Assembly (NCBI GenBank): GCA_038212095.1
Contig: JBBQUW010000008.1
Span: 1 to 64,000 of the forward strand
Direction: 5' to 3'
Length of the DNA stretch: 64,000 nucleotides
From: JAICYJ01 sp038212095
GTDB taxonomy: Bacteria > Actinomycetota > Thermoleophilia > Gaiellales > JAICJC01
Shown: one piece after another, positions 42,550 through 50,306 of the stretch
Layout of the letters: each line of letters starts with the position of its first letter
How positions within the stretch are numbered: position 1 is the stretch's first letter
The notes under the pieces: generated by a model
Database searches by the model: none
The model's input: only the letters and a program-made list of their open reading frames with translations
What the model was told of the DNA's origin: nothing
Position numbers and translations under genes: made by a program

Positions 42550-43836
42550 GTGGGCAGGCCGAACGTACCCCAGAAACGCGGCGCTGCGATCCTGCTGGCC
42601 TGCCTCGGCTTGGTCGCGGCAGCCTGCCAAACCTCCTCCCCGAGCGCATCCCACGGCGGCGCGGCGAGCTCGAACGGCTCGCCGCCAACTCCGGTCACCG
42701 CCACCGCCAAGCTTGTCATCACACCGGCCAACGGCGCCGCGCAGGTCAAGCCGGGGTCGAAGATCATGGTGCGGGCGGCCAACGCCAGCCTGATCGAGGT
42801 GACCGTGCGGGGCGGCGGCAGCGTGCTTCACAGTCAGCCCGCCGCCGGCGCCGGTATCTGGCGCAGCAGCGGACCGCTGCAGGTCGCCACCCGCTACACC
42901 GTGCATGCGACCGCGGTCGACCCGTCCGGCAAGACCGTGACCGCCATCACCACCTTCCGCACGCTCAAACCGACCCGCACCGTGCGCGCGACCATATTCG
43001 AGGGAGAGGGCCAGACCTACGGTGTCGGCATGCCGATCATCCTCTCGTTCGACGTGCCGGTGGTGAACAAGGCCGCCGTCGAGCGAGCGCTCGAGATCCG
43101 CACGTCCAAGCCGGTGGTCGGCGCCTGGTACTGGGACGGCGACAGCACGCTCTACTTCCGGCCCCGAAACTACTGGCCGGCGCACACAACAGTCCGCTTC
43201 GTCGGGAGGCTGAACGGCGTCGAGACGGCGCCCGGAGTGTACGGCGACCACACGCTGACCCAGACCTTCCAGATCGGCCGCTCGCTGATCGCCGTCGCCA
43301 GCACCGTCAGCCACAACGTGCAGATCTTCCGCGACGGACGGCGGTTCGCCACCTGGCCGATTAGCTCCGGCAAGCCGGGTGACGACACGCCCAACGGCAC
43401 CTACCTGACGATCGAGAAGCACAACCCGGTCGAGATGAAGGGGCCGGGGTACGACCTGATGGTGCCCTGGTCGGTGCGGTTCACCTGGTCGGGCGACTAC
43501 CTTCACGACGCGTACTGGTCGGTCGGTCAACAGGGCTTCACCAACGTCAGCCACGGCTGCGTCAACCTCTCGCCGGCGCACGCCCAGACCTACTACATGA
43601 TGTCGGTGCCGGGCGACCCCGTCACGATCACCGACAGCCCGCGCGGCGGCGTGTGGGACAACGGCTGGACGGTCTGGTTCTTGACCTGGAAGCGGTACGT
43701 GCGCGGAAGCGCGCTGCACCGGGCGTTACGCGTAGGCCCCAACGGCAGCATGCCGGTCGATCCCGCCTCGCTGCCCAGCGGGGCAAAGCGTTCGCCGCTG
43801 GGCGCTCCCGCGCCGGGCAACGCGTCGCCGGCCTGA
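42550..43836 (+). CDS. L,D-transpeptidase lipoprotein (YkuD domain)
   Basis: 428 residues. The N-terminal signal ends at a Cys (LVAAACQ), fitting a lipoprotein. Two Ig-like domains follow, with KLVITPANGAAQVKPGSKIMV and a second beta-sandwich region, as in mycobacterial Ldt proteins. The YkuD catalytic site is FTNVSHGCVNLSP with the nucleophilic Cys and adjacent His. It forms 3-3 crosslinks in peptidoglycan. GTG at 42550 is chosen because the signal peptide then has normal length; an earlier in-frame start at 42514 would add about 12 residues. Confidence 0.93.
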   Translation: MGRPNVPQKRGAAILLACLGLVAAACQTSSPSASHGGAASSNGSPPTPVTATAKLVITPANGAAQVKPGSKIMVRAANASLIEVTVRGGGSVLHSQPAAGAGIWRSSGPLQVATRYTVHATAVDPSGKTVTAITTFRTLKPTRTVRATIFEGEGQTYGVGMPIILSFDVPVVNKAAVERALEIRTSKPVVGAWYWDGDSTLYFRPRNYWPAHTTVRFVGRLNGVETAPGVYGDHTLTQTFQIGRSLIAVASTVSHNVQIFRDGRRFATWPISSGKPGDDTPNGTYLTIEKHNPVEMKGPGYDLMVPWSVRFTWSGDYLHDAYWSVGQQGFTNVSHGCVNLSPAHAQTYYMMSVPGDPVTITDSPRGGVWDNGWTVWFLTWKRYVRGSALHRALRVGPNGSMPVDPASLPSGAKRSPLGAPAPGNASPA

Positions 43837-43930
43837 GCCGCTCAATGTAGCCAGCCGAGGCGCTGCGCCGGTCTGGCGCGGCTTCCGATCGAGATGTGAA
43901 CCGATCGGTCGCGGGCGGCGAAGTGAGCAC

Positions 43931-44341
43931 ATGACACGGCGATTGATACCGCTCGTTGCACTGGCGGACCTGTTCTCGGCATACATCCACTTCACGCTCG
44001 TACCTGAGCATCTCGTTGAGGTACCGGTGCTGGGAGTTATGTTTGCCGCGGCGGGAGTCATGCTTGTGATGTTTGCCGCAGTACTCCTGTCGCATCGGGA
44101 GAGCGACCGCCTCCTCCAGCTCAACGGAGCGTTGCTGATAGCACTGTCGGCGTCATACGCCCTATCTCGCATGATCGGACTTCCGGTGATCGGCGAGGGT
44201 GTGGAGCCTATCGACACGATCGGGATCCTCACCCAGTTCGTCCAGGCCGCGGGCCTGTTCTGCATCGTGACAGCACAGCGTTCCACCGCCCCCGCTGCCA
44301 CGTTTATTGATGTCTCAGCATTACGAAAGGATTCACTGTGA
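43931..44341 (+). CDS. Four-helix membrane protein
   Basis: 136 residues with four predicted membrane helices and no recognised family. His and Arg-rich turns (YIHFTLVPEH, SHRESDR) lie between helices 1-2 and 2-3. The gene looks somewhat less GC-rich at third positions than its neighbours. A perfect palindrome ACCGATCGGT at 43900-43909 lies upstream. The stop overlaps the GTG of the following lipoprotein gene (GTGA), suggesting a functional pair. Confidence 0.75.
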   Translation: MTRRLIPLVALADLFSAYIHFTLVPEHLVEVPVLGVMFAAAGVMLVMFAAVLLSHRESDRLLQLNGALLIALSASYALSRMIGLPVIGEGVEPIDTIGILTQFVQAAGLFCIVTAQRSTAPAATFIDVSALRKDSL

Positions 44342-45036
44342 TTCGACGTACTTCGACACTTCTGAGCGCGACCGTCGTCTCGGCCGCGCTGCTGGCCGGT
44401 GGCTGCGGAGGCGGCTCGTCGAGCGGCTCATCCGCCAGCTCGACGACCGGCGGCGGTTCGACCGGCACGCCGGTTGCGGCCAGCGTCAACGCGCCTTCGG
44501 CCGACCTGCAGGTGGCGCTCGACCAGCTGCTTGGTGAGCATGCGCTGCTGGCAATCTCGGCAACCCAGAAGGGCTACGACGGCAGCCCCGACTTCGCCAA
44601 CGTCGCCGCCCAGCTCGACGCCAACTCAGTCGCGCTGTCCAAGGCCATCGCCAGCATCTACGGTGCCAGCGCCGGCAACCAGTTCCTCAACGGCAAGAAC
44701 ATGTGGCGCGACCACATCAAGGACTTCGTCAACTACACCGTCGCGCTCAAGAAGGGCGACAAGGCCGGCCAGGCCAAGGCCGTCACAGCTCTCGGCATGT
44801 ACGTCAAGAACTTCGGATCCTTCCTGGCAACCGCCACCGGCCTGCCCGCATCGGCAGTCCAGTCCGACCTGGCAGCACACGTCTCACAGCTCAAGAGCCA
44901 GATCGACGCATACGCCGCCGGCAACTACACCCAGTCCGCGAAGATCACCGACCAGGCCTACGCACACATGTTCATGACCGGCCAGATCCTCGCCCAGGGC
45001 GTCGTCACACAGAGCCCCACCAAGTTCGCCAACTAA
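44338..45036 (+). CDS. Helical-bundle lipoprotein
   Basis: 232 residues. A lipobox (LLAGGC) gives a Cys-anchored lipoprotein with a Gly/Ser/Thr-rich linker. The mature part is all-helical and roughly two-fold repeated. GEHALLAISATQKG, MWRDHIKDFVNYTVAL, AAHVSQLKSQIDAYAAGNY and AYAHMFMTGQ contain spaced His and Met residues that could bind a metal or heme, though this is not shown. Coupled to the preceding four-helix membrane protein, and followed by a strong terminator. Confidence 0.75.
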   Translation: MIRRTSTLLSATVVSAALLAGGCGGGSSSGSSASSTTGGGSTGTPVAASVNAPSADLQVALDQLLGEHALLAISATQKGYDGSPDFANVAAQLDANSVALSKAIASIYGASAGNQFLNGKNMWRDHIKDFVNYTVALKKGDKAGQAKAVTALGMYVKNFGSFLATATGLPASAVQSDLAAHVSQLKSQIDAYAAGNYTQSAKITDQAYAHMFMTGQILAQGVVTQSPTKFAN

Positions 45037-45052
45037 ACACCGGGGATCATCG

Positions 45053-45087
45053 CCGCCCACCCGAGCCGGTCGCGCTCGGGTGGGCGG
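45053..45087 (+). terminator. Hairpin terminator after lipoprotein gene
   Basis: A perfect 13-bp stem (CCGCCCACCCGAG at 45053-45065 with its complement at 45075-45087) and a nine-base loop, followed by TGTCGTTT. It lies 16 bases after the lipoprotein stop and before the next rightward gene. Confidence 0.8.
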
Positions 45088-45118
45088 TGTCGTTTAAGCG
45101 CTCGCCTAGAGTGCAGGG

Positions 45119-45868
45119 ATGAGCGCCCTCTTCCTCTTCCTCGCCTCGTTCCTTGCCAGTGCCGTGGAAGGCGTCGAAGCGTTGACGATCGTGCTCGCGC
45201 TCGGCATCACCCGCGGCTGGCGATCGACGATGATCGGCGTGGCGACCGCCAGCGCCACCCTGGCCGTGGTGGTGGCCGCACTCGGCCCGGCGCTGACGGT
45301 GATCCCGATCCGAGACCTGCGGCTGGTGGTGGGTGGGCTGCTGCTGGTATTCGGTCTGCAGTGGCTACGCAAGGCGATCCTGCGCGCCGGCGGCTTCAAG
45401 GCTCTGCACGACGAGGCCGAGATCTACCAGCGTGAGGCCGAGGAGGCGCGCCTGGCCGGCGCCGAGCGGCGGCGCGGCGTCGACTGGTACGCGTTCACGG
45501 TCGCGTTCAAGGGCGTGCTGCTGGAGGGGCTGGAGGTTGCCTTCATAGTGCTCACGTTCGGCAGCAACCAGCGCAACATCCCGCTGGCGGCGGCCGGGGC
45601 GGTGACGGCGGTGCTGCTGGTCGCGGTGGTCGGCGTGGCCGTCCGCGCGCCGCTGGCACGGGTGCCCGAGAACACGATGAAGTTCGCGGTGGGCCTGCTG
45701 CTGACCACCTTCGGTACGTTCTGGGCGGTGGAGGGCGCCGGTGCGAGCTGGCCGGGTAGGGACGCGGCGCTGCTGGTGCTGCTCGCCTTCTACGCGGCCG
45801 TCTCGCTGGCGATGGTGCGGCTGTTGCGGGCGCGCCGCGTCTCGCTCGATCGGCTGGTGCCTGAGTGA
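45119..45868 (+). CDS. EGxE-motif membrane protein (COG4280/FTR1-like)
   Basis: 249 residues with about seven membrane helices. Two similar helices carry an EGxE motif: AVEGVEALTIVLALG near the N-terminus and LLEGLEVAFIVLTFG in the middle. This resembles the REGLE motif of FTR1-type iron permeases and suggests an internal duplication. A charged cytoplasmic segment of about 40 residues links them. The family is conserved but unassigned; a metal or ion transporter is a reasonable guess. The stop overlaps a tiny membrane gene (GTGA). Confidence 0.75.
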   Translation: MSALFLFLASFLASAVEGVEALTIVLALGITRGWRSTMIGVATASATLAVVVAALGPALTVIPIRDLRLVVGGLLLVFGLQWLRKAILRAGGFKALHDEAEIYQREAEEARLAGAERRRGVDWYAFTVAFKGVLLEGLEVAFIVLTFGSNQRNIPLAAAGAVTAVLLVAVVGVAVRAPLARVPENTMKFAVGLLLTTFGTFWAVEGAGASWPGRDAALLVLLAFYAAVSLAMVRLLRARRVSLDRLVPE

Positions 45869-46065
45869 CGTCGTGGCCGGCCGCGTTCGCGCGGTTCCTG
45901 TATGAGTTCGTGGTCGGCGACGATTGGACGATCGCTGTGGCGGTCGCTGTCGCGCTGGTCGCTGTGCGGACGCTCGACGGCACCGCGGCCGGCTATCTGC
46001 TGCTCCCAGCGGTGGTGGTCGTGGTGCTGGCGGTATCGCTGCGACGCGCGATCGGCCATCGGTGA
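45865..46065 (+). CDS. 66-residue membrane protein
   Basis: Two hydrophobic helices (IAVAVAVALVAVRTL and AGYLLLPAVVVVVLAVSL) with a short N-terminal amphipathic stretch (FARFLYEFVVGDDW). Its GTG overlaps the end of the EGxE transporter (GTGA), implying co-translation and a possible accessory role. No family recognised. Confidence 0.65.
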   Translation: MTSWPAAFARFLYEFVVGDDWTIAVAVAVALVAVRTLDGTAAGYLLLPAVVVVVLAVSLRRAIGHR

Positions 46066-46111
46066 GCGAGAAATCCGTGCCGGCGGCCGTGAATCGCCTA
46101 TCGTTCCCGCC

Positions 46112-46660
46112 ATGACCTGGGTCGATCCTGCGCAGGAGCTGTCGGCGATCCACGCCTGGTTTGGCGAGCGTGAGCTCGAGCTCGAGCTGTTCGAGACCAG
46201 CGGCGGTCGCTGGCGGGGGATGGTGACGACGGTCGGCGAGTCACGCGGAACCAGCGATTTTGTGGACGGCGCCGACCAGCTCGACGCCGCCCGCATGGCT
46301 CAGCGACGGCACTCGACCAGACAGCTGCGGCTCGCGATGGACGGACTGTCCCAGGTCGCCCAGAGCGAGGTGGTGCAGCTGCTCGCCGCCGAGGTTCTGC
46401 TGGCTCGGATCCCTGGTGGACGCAGTCGGCTGGGTCGCCAGACCGCGCTGGCATCCGCGGTCTGGATGCTCGACCCGAAACGCCGCTCGGCGACCCGCAC
46501 GGTGGGCCGGGTGGCCGGCGAGTGGGCGAAGCTGCGGGTGTCGGCCAAGCGGGCGCCGGAGCTACCACGCCAGACCGCCAAGCAGCTGCTGCCGGTTGCT
46601 CTGGGTGCCACCGAGCGCGGGCTGGACAGGCTCCGTATTCGGCTTCAGTCCAAGCACTGA
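46112..46660 (+). CDS. Hypothetical protein, 182 residues
   Basis: No recognised family and no membrane helix. The N-terminal 45 residues contain an acidic HAWFGERELELELFE segment; the rest is predicted helical with many Arg/Ala residues, for example AMDGLSQVAQSEVVQLLAAEVLLARI. ATG at 46112 is chosen because the open frame upstream overlaps the preceding gene without protein-like pattern. Possibly nucleic-acid binding from its charge, but this is a guess. Confidence 0.6.
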   Translation: MTWVDPAQELSAIHAWFGERELELELFETSGGRWRGMVTTVGESRGTSDFVDGADQLDAARMAQRRHSTRQLRLAMDGLSQVAQSEVVQLLAAEVLLARIPGGRSRLGRQTALASAVWMLDPKRRSATRTVGRVAGEWAKLRVSAKRAPELPRQTAKQLLPVALGATERGLDRLRIRLQSKH

Positions 46661-46756
46661 GGCCGACCACCTCCGCCTGCGAACCAGGAGACTCGGCGCG
46701 GCGGGCGAAAGATGTCCGATTCATTCCATTTCTTCGGCAAAAGGAGCGTACGGCGC

Positions 46757-47176
46757 ATGGATCTCTCGAAGATAGGAAGAAACGAGTGGCTCGCGATCGG
46801 CGGAACCGTGGGCGTGTTCTTGGGAATCGTCGTCTTTCCGTGGTACTCGGCTTCGTTCGGCCCGATCAGCATCGACCTGTATGCGTGGGACGTCAACATC
46901 TGGGGCAAGCTCGCGTTCCTGGGCATGCTCGTGATGATCGCCCTGGTGGTCGTCCAGTTCATGCCCAACCCACCCTCGCTGCCGGTGCCGTTGCCGATGG
47001 CGATGCTGGCCGCCAGTGCGTTCACGGCGCTGATGGTCGTGATCGAGTTCCTCGACCACCACAGCTCGACCGGCATCGGCCTGTGGCTGACGCTGGTGGC
47101 GGCGCTGGTGGCCGCGTTCGGCGCGTTCTCGATGGGCGGTCGCCTGGCGATGCCCAAGCGCGACTCCGCCAGCTGA
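46757..47176 (+). CDS. Four-helix membrane protein
   Basis: 139 residues with four membrane helices. NEWLAIGGTVGVFLGIVVFPWYS begins the first; the loop after it holds ISIDLYAWDVNIWGK. Related small Trp/Tyr-rich membrane proteins occur in actinobacteria without assigned function. ATG at 46757 is preferred because AAAAGGAG lies at about 46738-46745; an earlier in-frame ATG at 46712 would add 15 residues. Confidence 0.75.
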   Translation: MDLSKIGRNEWLAIGGTVGVFLGIVVFPWYSASFGPISIDLYAWDVNIWGKLAFLGMLVMIALVVVQFMPNPPSLPVPLPMAMLAASAFTALMVVIEFLDHHSSTGIGLWLTLVAALVAAFGAFSMGGRLAMPKRDSAS

Positions 47177-47185
47177 ACTCGGGCT

Positions 47186-47219
47186 GCCTTCCCGGGAGGC
47201 AGACGTCTCCCGGGAAGGC
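47186..47219. terminator. Bidirectional hairpin terminator
   Basis: A perfect 13-bp stem, GCCTTCCCGGGAG at 47186-47198 paired with 47207-47219, with an eight-base loop. It lies between the convergent four-helix gene and the leftward propeller gene and could serve both. Confidence 0.8.
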
Positions 47220-47225
47220 TCCGCC

Positions 47226-48653
47226 CTACGGCGCGCGGTAGGCGATCAGGCCCTTGTTGATGGTCGCCAGAAGCAGGTGGTTGTCAGCAAACACCGGCTG
47301 GGCGAACTCGCGCGCGCCACCTATGCTGAGCGTGGCCATCAGCTGTCCGGTGCTGGCGTTGAGCAGATACGCCTCGTTCGTCGAGCCGCTGGTCGCGTCG
47401 TAGCTGGCGGCTGCCAACACGCCAGATCCGTTCAGGGTCGGTGTGCCCATCACCGCGCCGGGAAGCCCGGTCGCCCACAGCGCCGCGCCGGTGGCCGGGT
47501 TGATCCGCCGCATCGAGCCGAAGTAGCTGGTGCCGGCAATCGTGGTCTGGTTGCCGGCCACGAACAGCCGCGAGCCGTCCCAGACGGCACCGGCGATGCA
47601 CTGCTCGCCGGTGGTGTTGCTGAACCCCGCTCCCACCTGGAGCTTCCATACCGGTCCCGCCGACAGGCCGGCCGTCCGAAGAGCGTAGAACCAGCCGTTC
47701 TTGTTGCAGGCTCCCACCATCGGCGTCGAGACTCCGCCCAAGGTGGCGGTGAACAGCGTCGGTGAGGCGCCGAAATCGTCGTCCCGCTTCAGCATCGCGG
47801 CCGGCACCGTCCAGATGTCCTGCTTCACCAGCCCACCGCTCAGCCGCACGATCGAGGTCGAATCGCCGCCGCTTGGGCTGAGCGGGTTGGGGTTACCGGT
47901 TGTGACGACAACGTTGCCAGCCGAGGTGACGGCGGGACTGCTCCAGCCGCTGCCCCCGGTCGAGCCGCTCGGCACCGTGTTGTAGGTGGCCTGGGGGCTG
48001 CCGTTGGTCTGGCTGAACGCTCGCACGCCACCGCGCACGAGCGGGTTGTCGCACTGCGACGCGACGCCGATGAAGATACGTCCGCTGCGCACGGTCGGTG
48101 AGCCCCACAGGTAGTAGTCGTTGACGGTGCGGGACGGCGCGGCCACCAGCGCGCGCCAATCGACGTTGCCGGTGGCAGCGTCGAGCGCGTACAGATAGCC
48201 GTCGGCGGCGCCCACGTACACGGTGGGCCGCAGGGTGACCGGATCGGGTGCCACGGTGGCCGTGCCGGTAAATCCCTTGGCCGAGTTGCAGGTCAGCTTG
48301 GGCACGAAGGCGACGAACCGCTGCCAGATCACCGCCCCCGTCGACTCGCGGATGGCGAAGAACACGCCAGAGTTGGTGCCGATGTAGATCACGCCGTTGT
48401 AGACGGTCGGACTCGCCGCCAGCGTCGGTGCCGGCTGACCGGTGAGCGTGGGCGCCGGTGGCTTCCACGTCCACGCGGTGACCAGCGATCCGCTGTTGGC
48501 CGGGGTGATCGCGACCGCGTTACGGCTGAACGAGGAGTGCCCGGGCCCAAACAGGTACGCCGGCCAATTCACGAACGTGGTGCCGCTGGCGGAGCCGGCG
48601 GCGGCGGCCGCAAGCACGATCGAGGCGAGGACGGCGACGGCGATCCGCTTCAT
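47226..48653 (-). CDS. Secreted PQQ-like beta-propeller protein
   Basis: 475 residues with a classic signal peptide (MKRIAVAVLASIVLAAAAAGSASG). The mature part is a beta-propeller with repeated blade motifs such as GYLYALDAATGNVDW, GVFFAIRESTGAVIW and SMRRINPATGAALW, as in PQQ-dependent dehydrogenases or BamB-like proteins. Cys pairs (LTCNSAKG, ASQCDN, GACNKN, GEQCIAG) suggest disulfides. No PQQ-site residues could be confirmed, so a binding or scaffold role is as likely as enzymatic. GGGAGG precedes the ATG at 48653. Confidence 0.88.
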   Translation of the reverse strand: MKRIAVAVLASIVLAAAAAGSASGTTFVNWPAYLFGPGHSSFSRNAVAITPANSGSLVTAWTWKPPAPTLTGQPAPTLAASPTVYNGVIYIGTNSGVFFAIRESTGAVIWQRFVAFVPKLTCNSAKGFTGTATVAPDPVTLRPTVYVGAADGYLYALDAATGNVDWRALVAAPSRTVNDYYLWGSPTVRSGRIFIGVASQCDNPLVRGGVRAFSQTNGSPQATYNTVPSGSTGGSGWSSPAVTSAGNVVVTTGNPNPLSPSGGDSTSIVRLSGGLVKQDIWTVPAAMLKRDDDFGASPTLFTATLGGVSTPMVGACNKNGWFYALRTAGLSAGPVWKLQVGAGFSNTTGEQCIAGAVWDGSRLFVAGNQTTIAGTSYFGSMRRINPATGAALWATGLPGAVMGTPTLNGSGVLAAASYDATSGSTNEAYLLNASTGQLMATLSIGGAREFAQPVFADNHLLLATINKGLIAYRAP

Positions 48654-48745
48654 GTGCCTCCCAGAGTTGGGGCACGCCAGGTTCGCGCGCAGCTCAGGTC
48701 TACGCGGGGTCAGAGGCACTGTCAACGCCGGACGTGATCGCAGGG

Positions 48746-48961
48746 TTACGAGCCGCTCGCCAGCAATCCGATCACGAGCAGCACCAAAGCGGCGTTGATC
48801 AGCATCGCCACCAGCGACAGCGCAAGCCGCGGCCCACCGGCACGAGCGACGGTGAACCCCACGAAGCCGAGCGCCGTCCCCAACGCAGCCAGGCCGATCG
48901 CCAGCAAGCCCAACAGCTGGAACACGACCCCTCCCGCGGCAACACCGACCGCGGCCAGCAC
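48746..48961 (-). CDS. Small two-helix membrane protein
   Basis: 71 residues from GTG 48961. Two hydrophobic helices (about 7-35 and 45-70) rich in Ala, Gly, Val and Leu, with a GFTVARAGGPRL loop. The pattern is loosely DUF4190-like. The start is uncertain, because the frame stays open further upstream without an obvious better start. It lies between the propeller gene and the cytidylate-kinase-like gene. Confidence 0.45.
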   Translation of the reverse strand: MLAAVGVAAGGVVFQLLGLLAIGLAALGTALGFVGFTVARAGGPRLALSLVAMLINAALVLLVIGLLASGS

Positions 48962-49136
48962 CGCTGCGATCAGGCTGGTGGGCGCCGAGCGGTTAACTGC
49001 CGGCCGGCCGGCGGTGTGACGCGGTCATCGGCGGTCAGTCTACCCGCGTGGTGTGGGCGTATCGGCTGGGCTGGCCGTGATCGCGTGGCCGGCGGTTCTG
49101 GCGGGCGTCAGCGTCCACATAAAGTAGCCCCGGCGC

Positions 49137-49166
49137 TTGACGCGGTCGGCGCCCGCGCCATATGGT
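49137..49166 (+). promoter_or_regulatory. Promoter of cytidylate-kinase-like gene, leaderless
   Basis: TTGACG at 49137-49142 and TATGGT at 49161-49166 are 18 bases apart. The predicted start site falls on or next to the GTG at 49173, and no ribosome-binding site is present, so translation would be leaderless. Confidence 0.55.
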
Positions 49167-49172
49167 CGCGCG

Positions 49173-49802
49173 GTGGCGAGAGACGTGATCTGCATATCGC
49201 GGGCATACGGTGCCGCCGGTGAGCAGGTGGGGATGATGACGGCCCAGCGGCTCGGCTACCGCTACCTGGACGGCGAGATACTCGCTCGCGCTGCTGAAGC
49301 CGGCGGGCTGGACGCAGGAACGGTGGCCGATGCCGAGCGGCGCCGGACGTTGGCCCGGCGGCTGGCCGACGCGATGCGCGAAGGCGCGGCGATCGCGCCG
49401 GAGGCATACGCGCTGCTGCCCGCCCAGGAGCTCACGGTGGGCGCCCGCGGCGAGGACGTGCGCCGCCTGATCCGCGAGGCGATCGAGCAGTTCGCGGGCG
49501 AGGGCAGGGCCGTGATCGTGGCGCACGCCGCCTCGCATGCGCTGGCCGGCCGCGACGACATCCTGCGGGTGCTGGTGACGGCGTCGCCGACAACCCGGGT
49601 GACGCGGGTAGCGCACGACCAGACCGTCGACGAGGCCGCGGCCCGGCGTCAGGTGGCGGACGCCGATCGTGCCCGCGCCGACTATCTATCGCGCTTCTAC
49701 GACGTGTCGGAGGAACGGCCGGAGCAGTACGACATCGTGGTGAACACCGACCTGCTGACGCCCGAGCGCGGCGCGGAAATCGTGGCGGCGGCGGCCGGCT
49801 GA
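49173..49802 (+). CDS. Cytidylate kinase-like family protein
   Basis: 209 residues. The N-terminus (VICISRAYGAAGEQVG) corresponds to the P-loop region of the cytidylate-kinase-like family, and LGYRYLDGEILARAAE is its usual continuation. The later VIVAHAASHALAG, DILRVLVTA and DADRARADYLSRFYDV segments match the lid and base-binding parts. The P-loop lacks the standard GKS ending, as in other family members. It may phosphorylate a nucleotide or related compound. GTG at 49173 is chosen from the promoter spacing. Confidence 0.8.
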   Translation: MARDVICISRAYGAAGEQVGMMTAQRLGYRYLDGEILARAAEAGGLDAGTVADAERRRTLARRLADAMREGAAIAPEAYALLPAQELTVGARGEDVRRLIREAIEQFAGEGRAVIVAHAASHALAGRDDILRVLVTASPTTRVTRVAHDQTVDEAAARRQVADADRARADYLSRFYDVSEERPEQYDIVVNTDLLTPERGAEIVAAAAG

Positions 49803-49834
49803 GCGGCGCTGGATCCGCCACCGGCCGGTGCCCG

Positions 49835-50230
49835 ATGGAAAGCGTGCGGATCGACAAGTGGCTGTGGGCGGCGCGGTTCTTCAAGACACGCGCGCTGGCG
49901 ACCGAGGCGGTGCTGGGCGGCCGGGTGCGGCTGAACGGCGCGCGTGTCAAGCCTGCCAAGGACGTCCGCGGCGGCGACGTGGTCGACGTCCGCGTGGGCG
50001 AGACGCACTGGACGGTCGACGTCCTGGAGGTGGCCGAGAAGCGCGGCTCGGCGCGGCTCGCCGCCACCCTCTACCGAGAGACGGCGGACTCGATCGCCGG
50101 GCGTGAACGGGCAGCCGCCGAGCGCCGGCTGTCGCAGCCGCCCGGCGCATCGCCAGGCGGGCCACGCCCAACCAAACAGGACCGGCGACGGATCGAGGCG
50201 CTTCGCCGGCAGCGACCGGGAGGCGGCTGA
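49835..50230 (+). CDS. hslR: S4-domain RNA-binding protein, Hsp15-like
   Basis: 131 residues. The S4 RNA-binding domain is VRIDKWLWAARFFKTRALATEAVLGGRVRLNG with the Hsp15-type WLWAAR start. A basic, disordered C-terminal tail follows (RPTKQDRRRIEALRRQRPG). In other bacteria Hsp15 rescues stalled 50S subunits that carry peptidyl-tRNA. It starts 32 bases after the cytidylate-kinase-like gene. Confidence 0.88.
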   Translation: MESVRIDKWLWAARFFKTRALATEAVLGGRVRLNGARVKPAKDVRGGDVVDVRVGETHWTVDVLEVAEKRGSARLAATLYRETADSIAGRERAAAERRLSQPPGASPGGPRPTKQDRRRIEALRRQRPGGG

Positions 50231-50306
50231 CAGACCGTCCGCAACTCTTGTTGGACTCACATTGTTCTCTGAGGAATCTCTCAGGTGGGTGTCCGATAGT
50301 CAGGGT

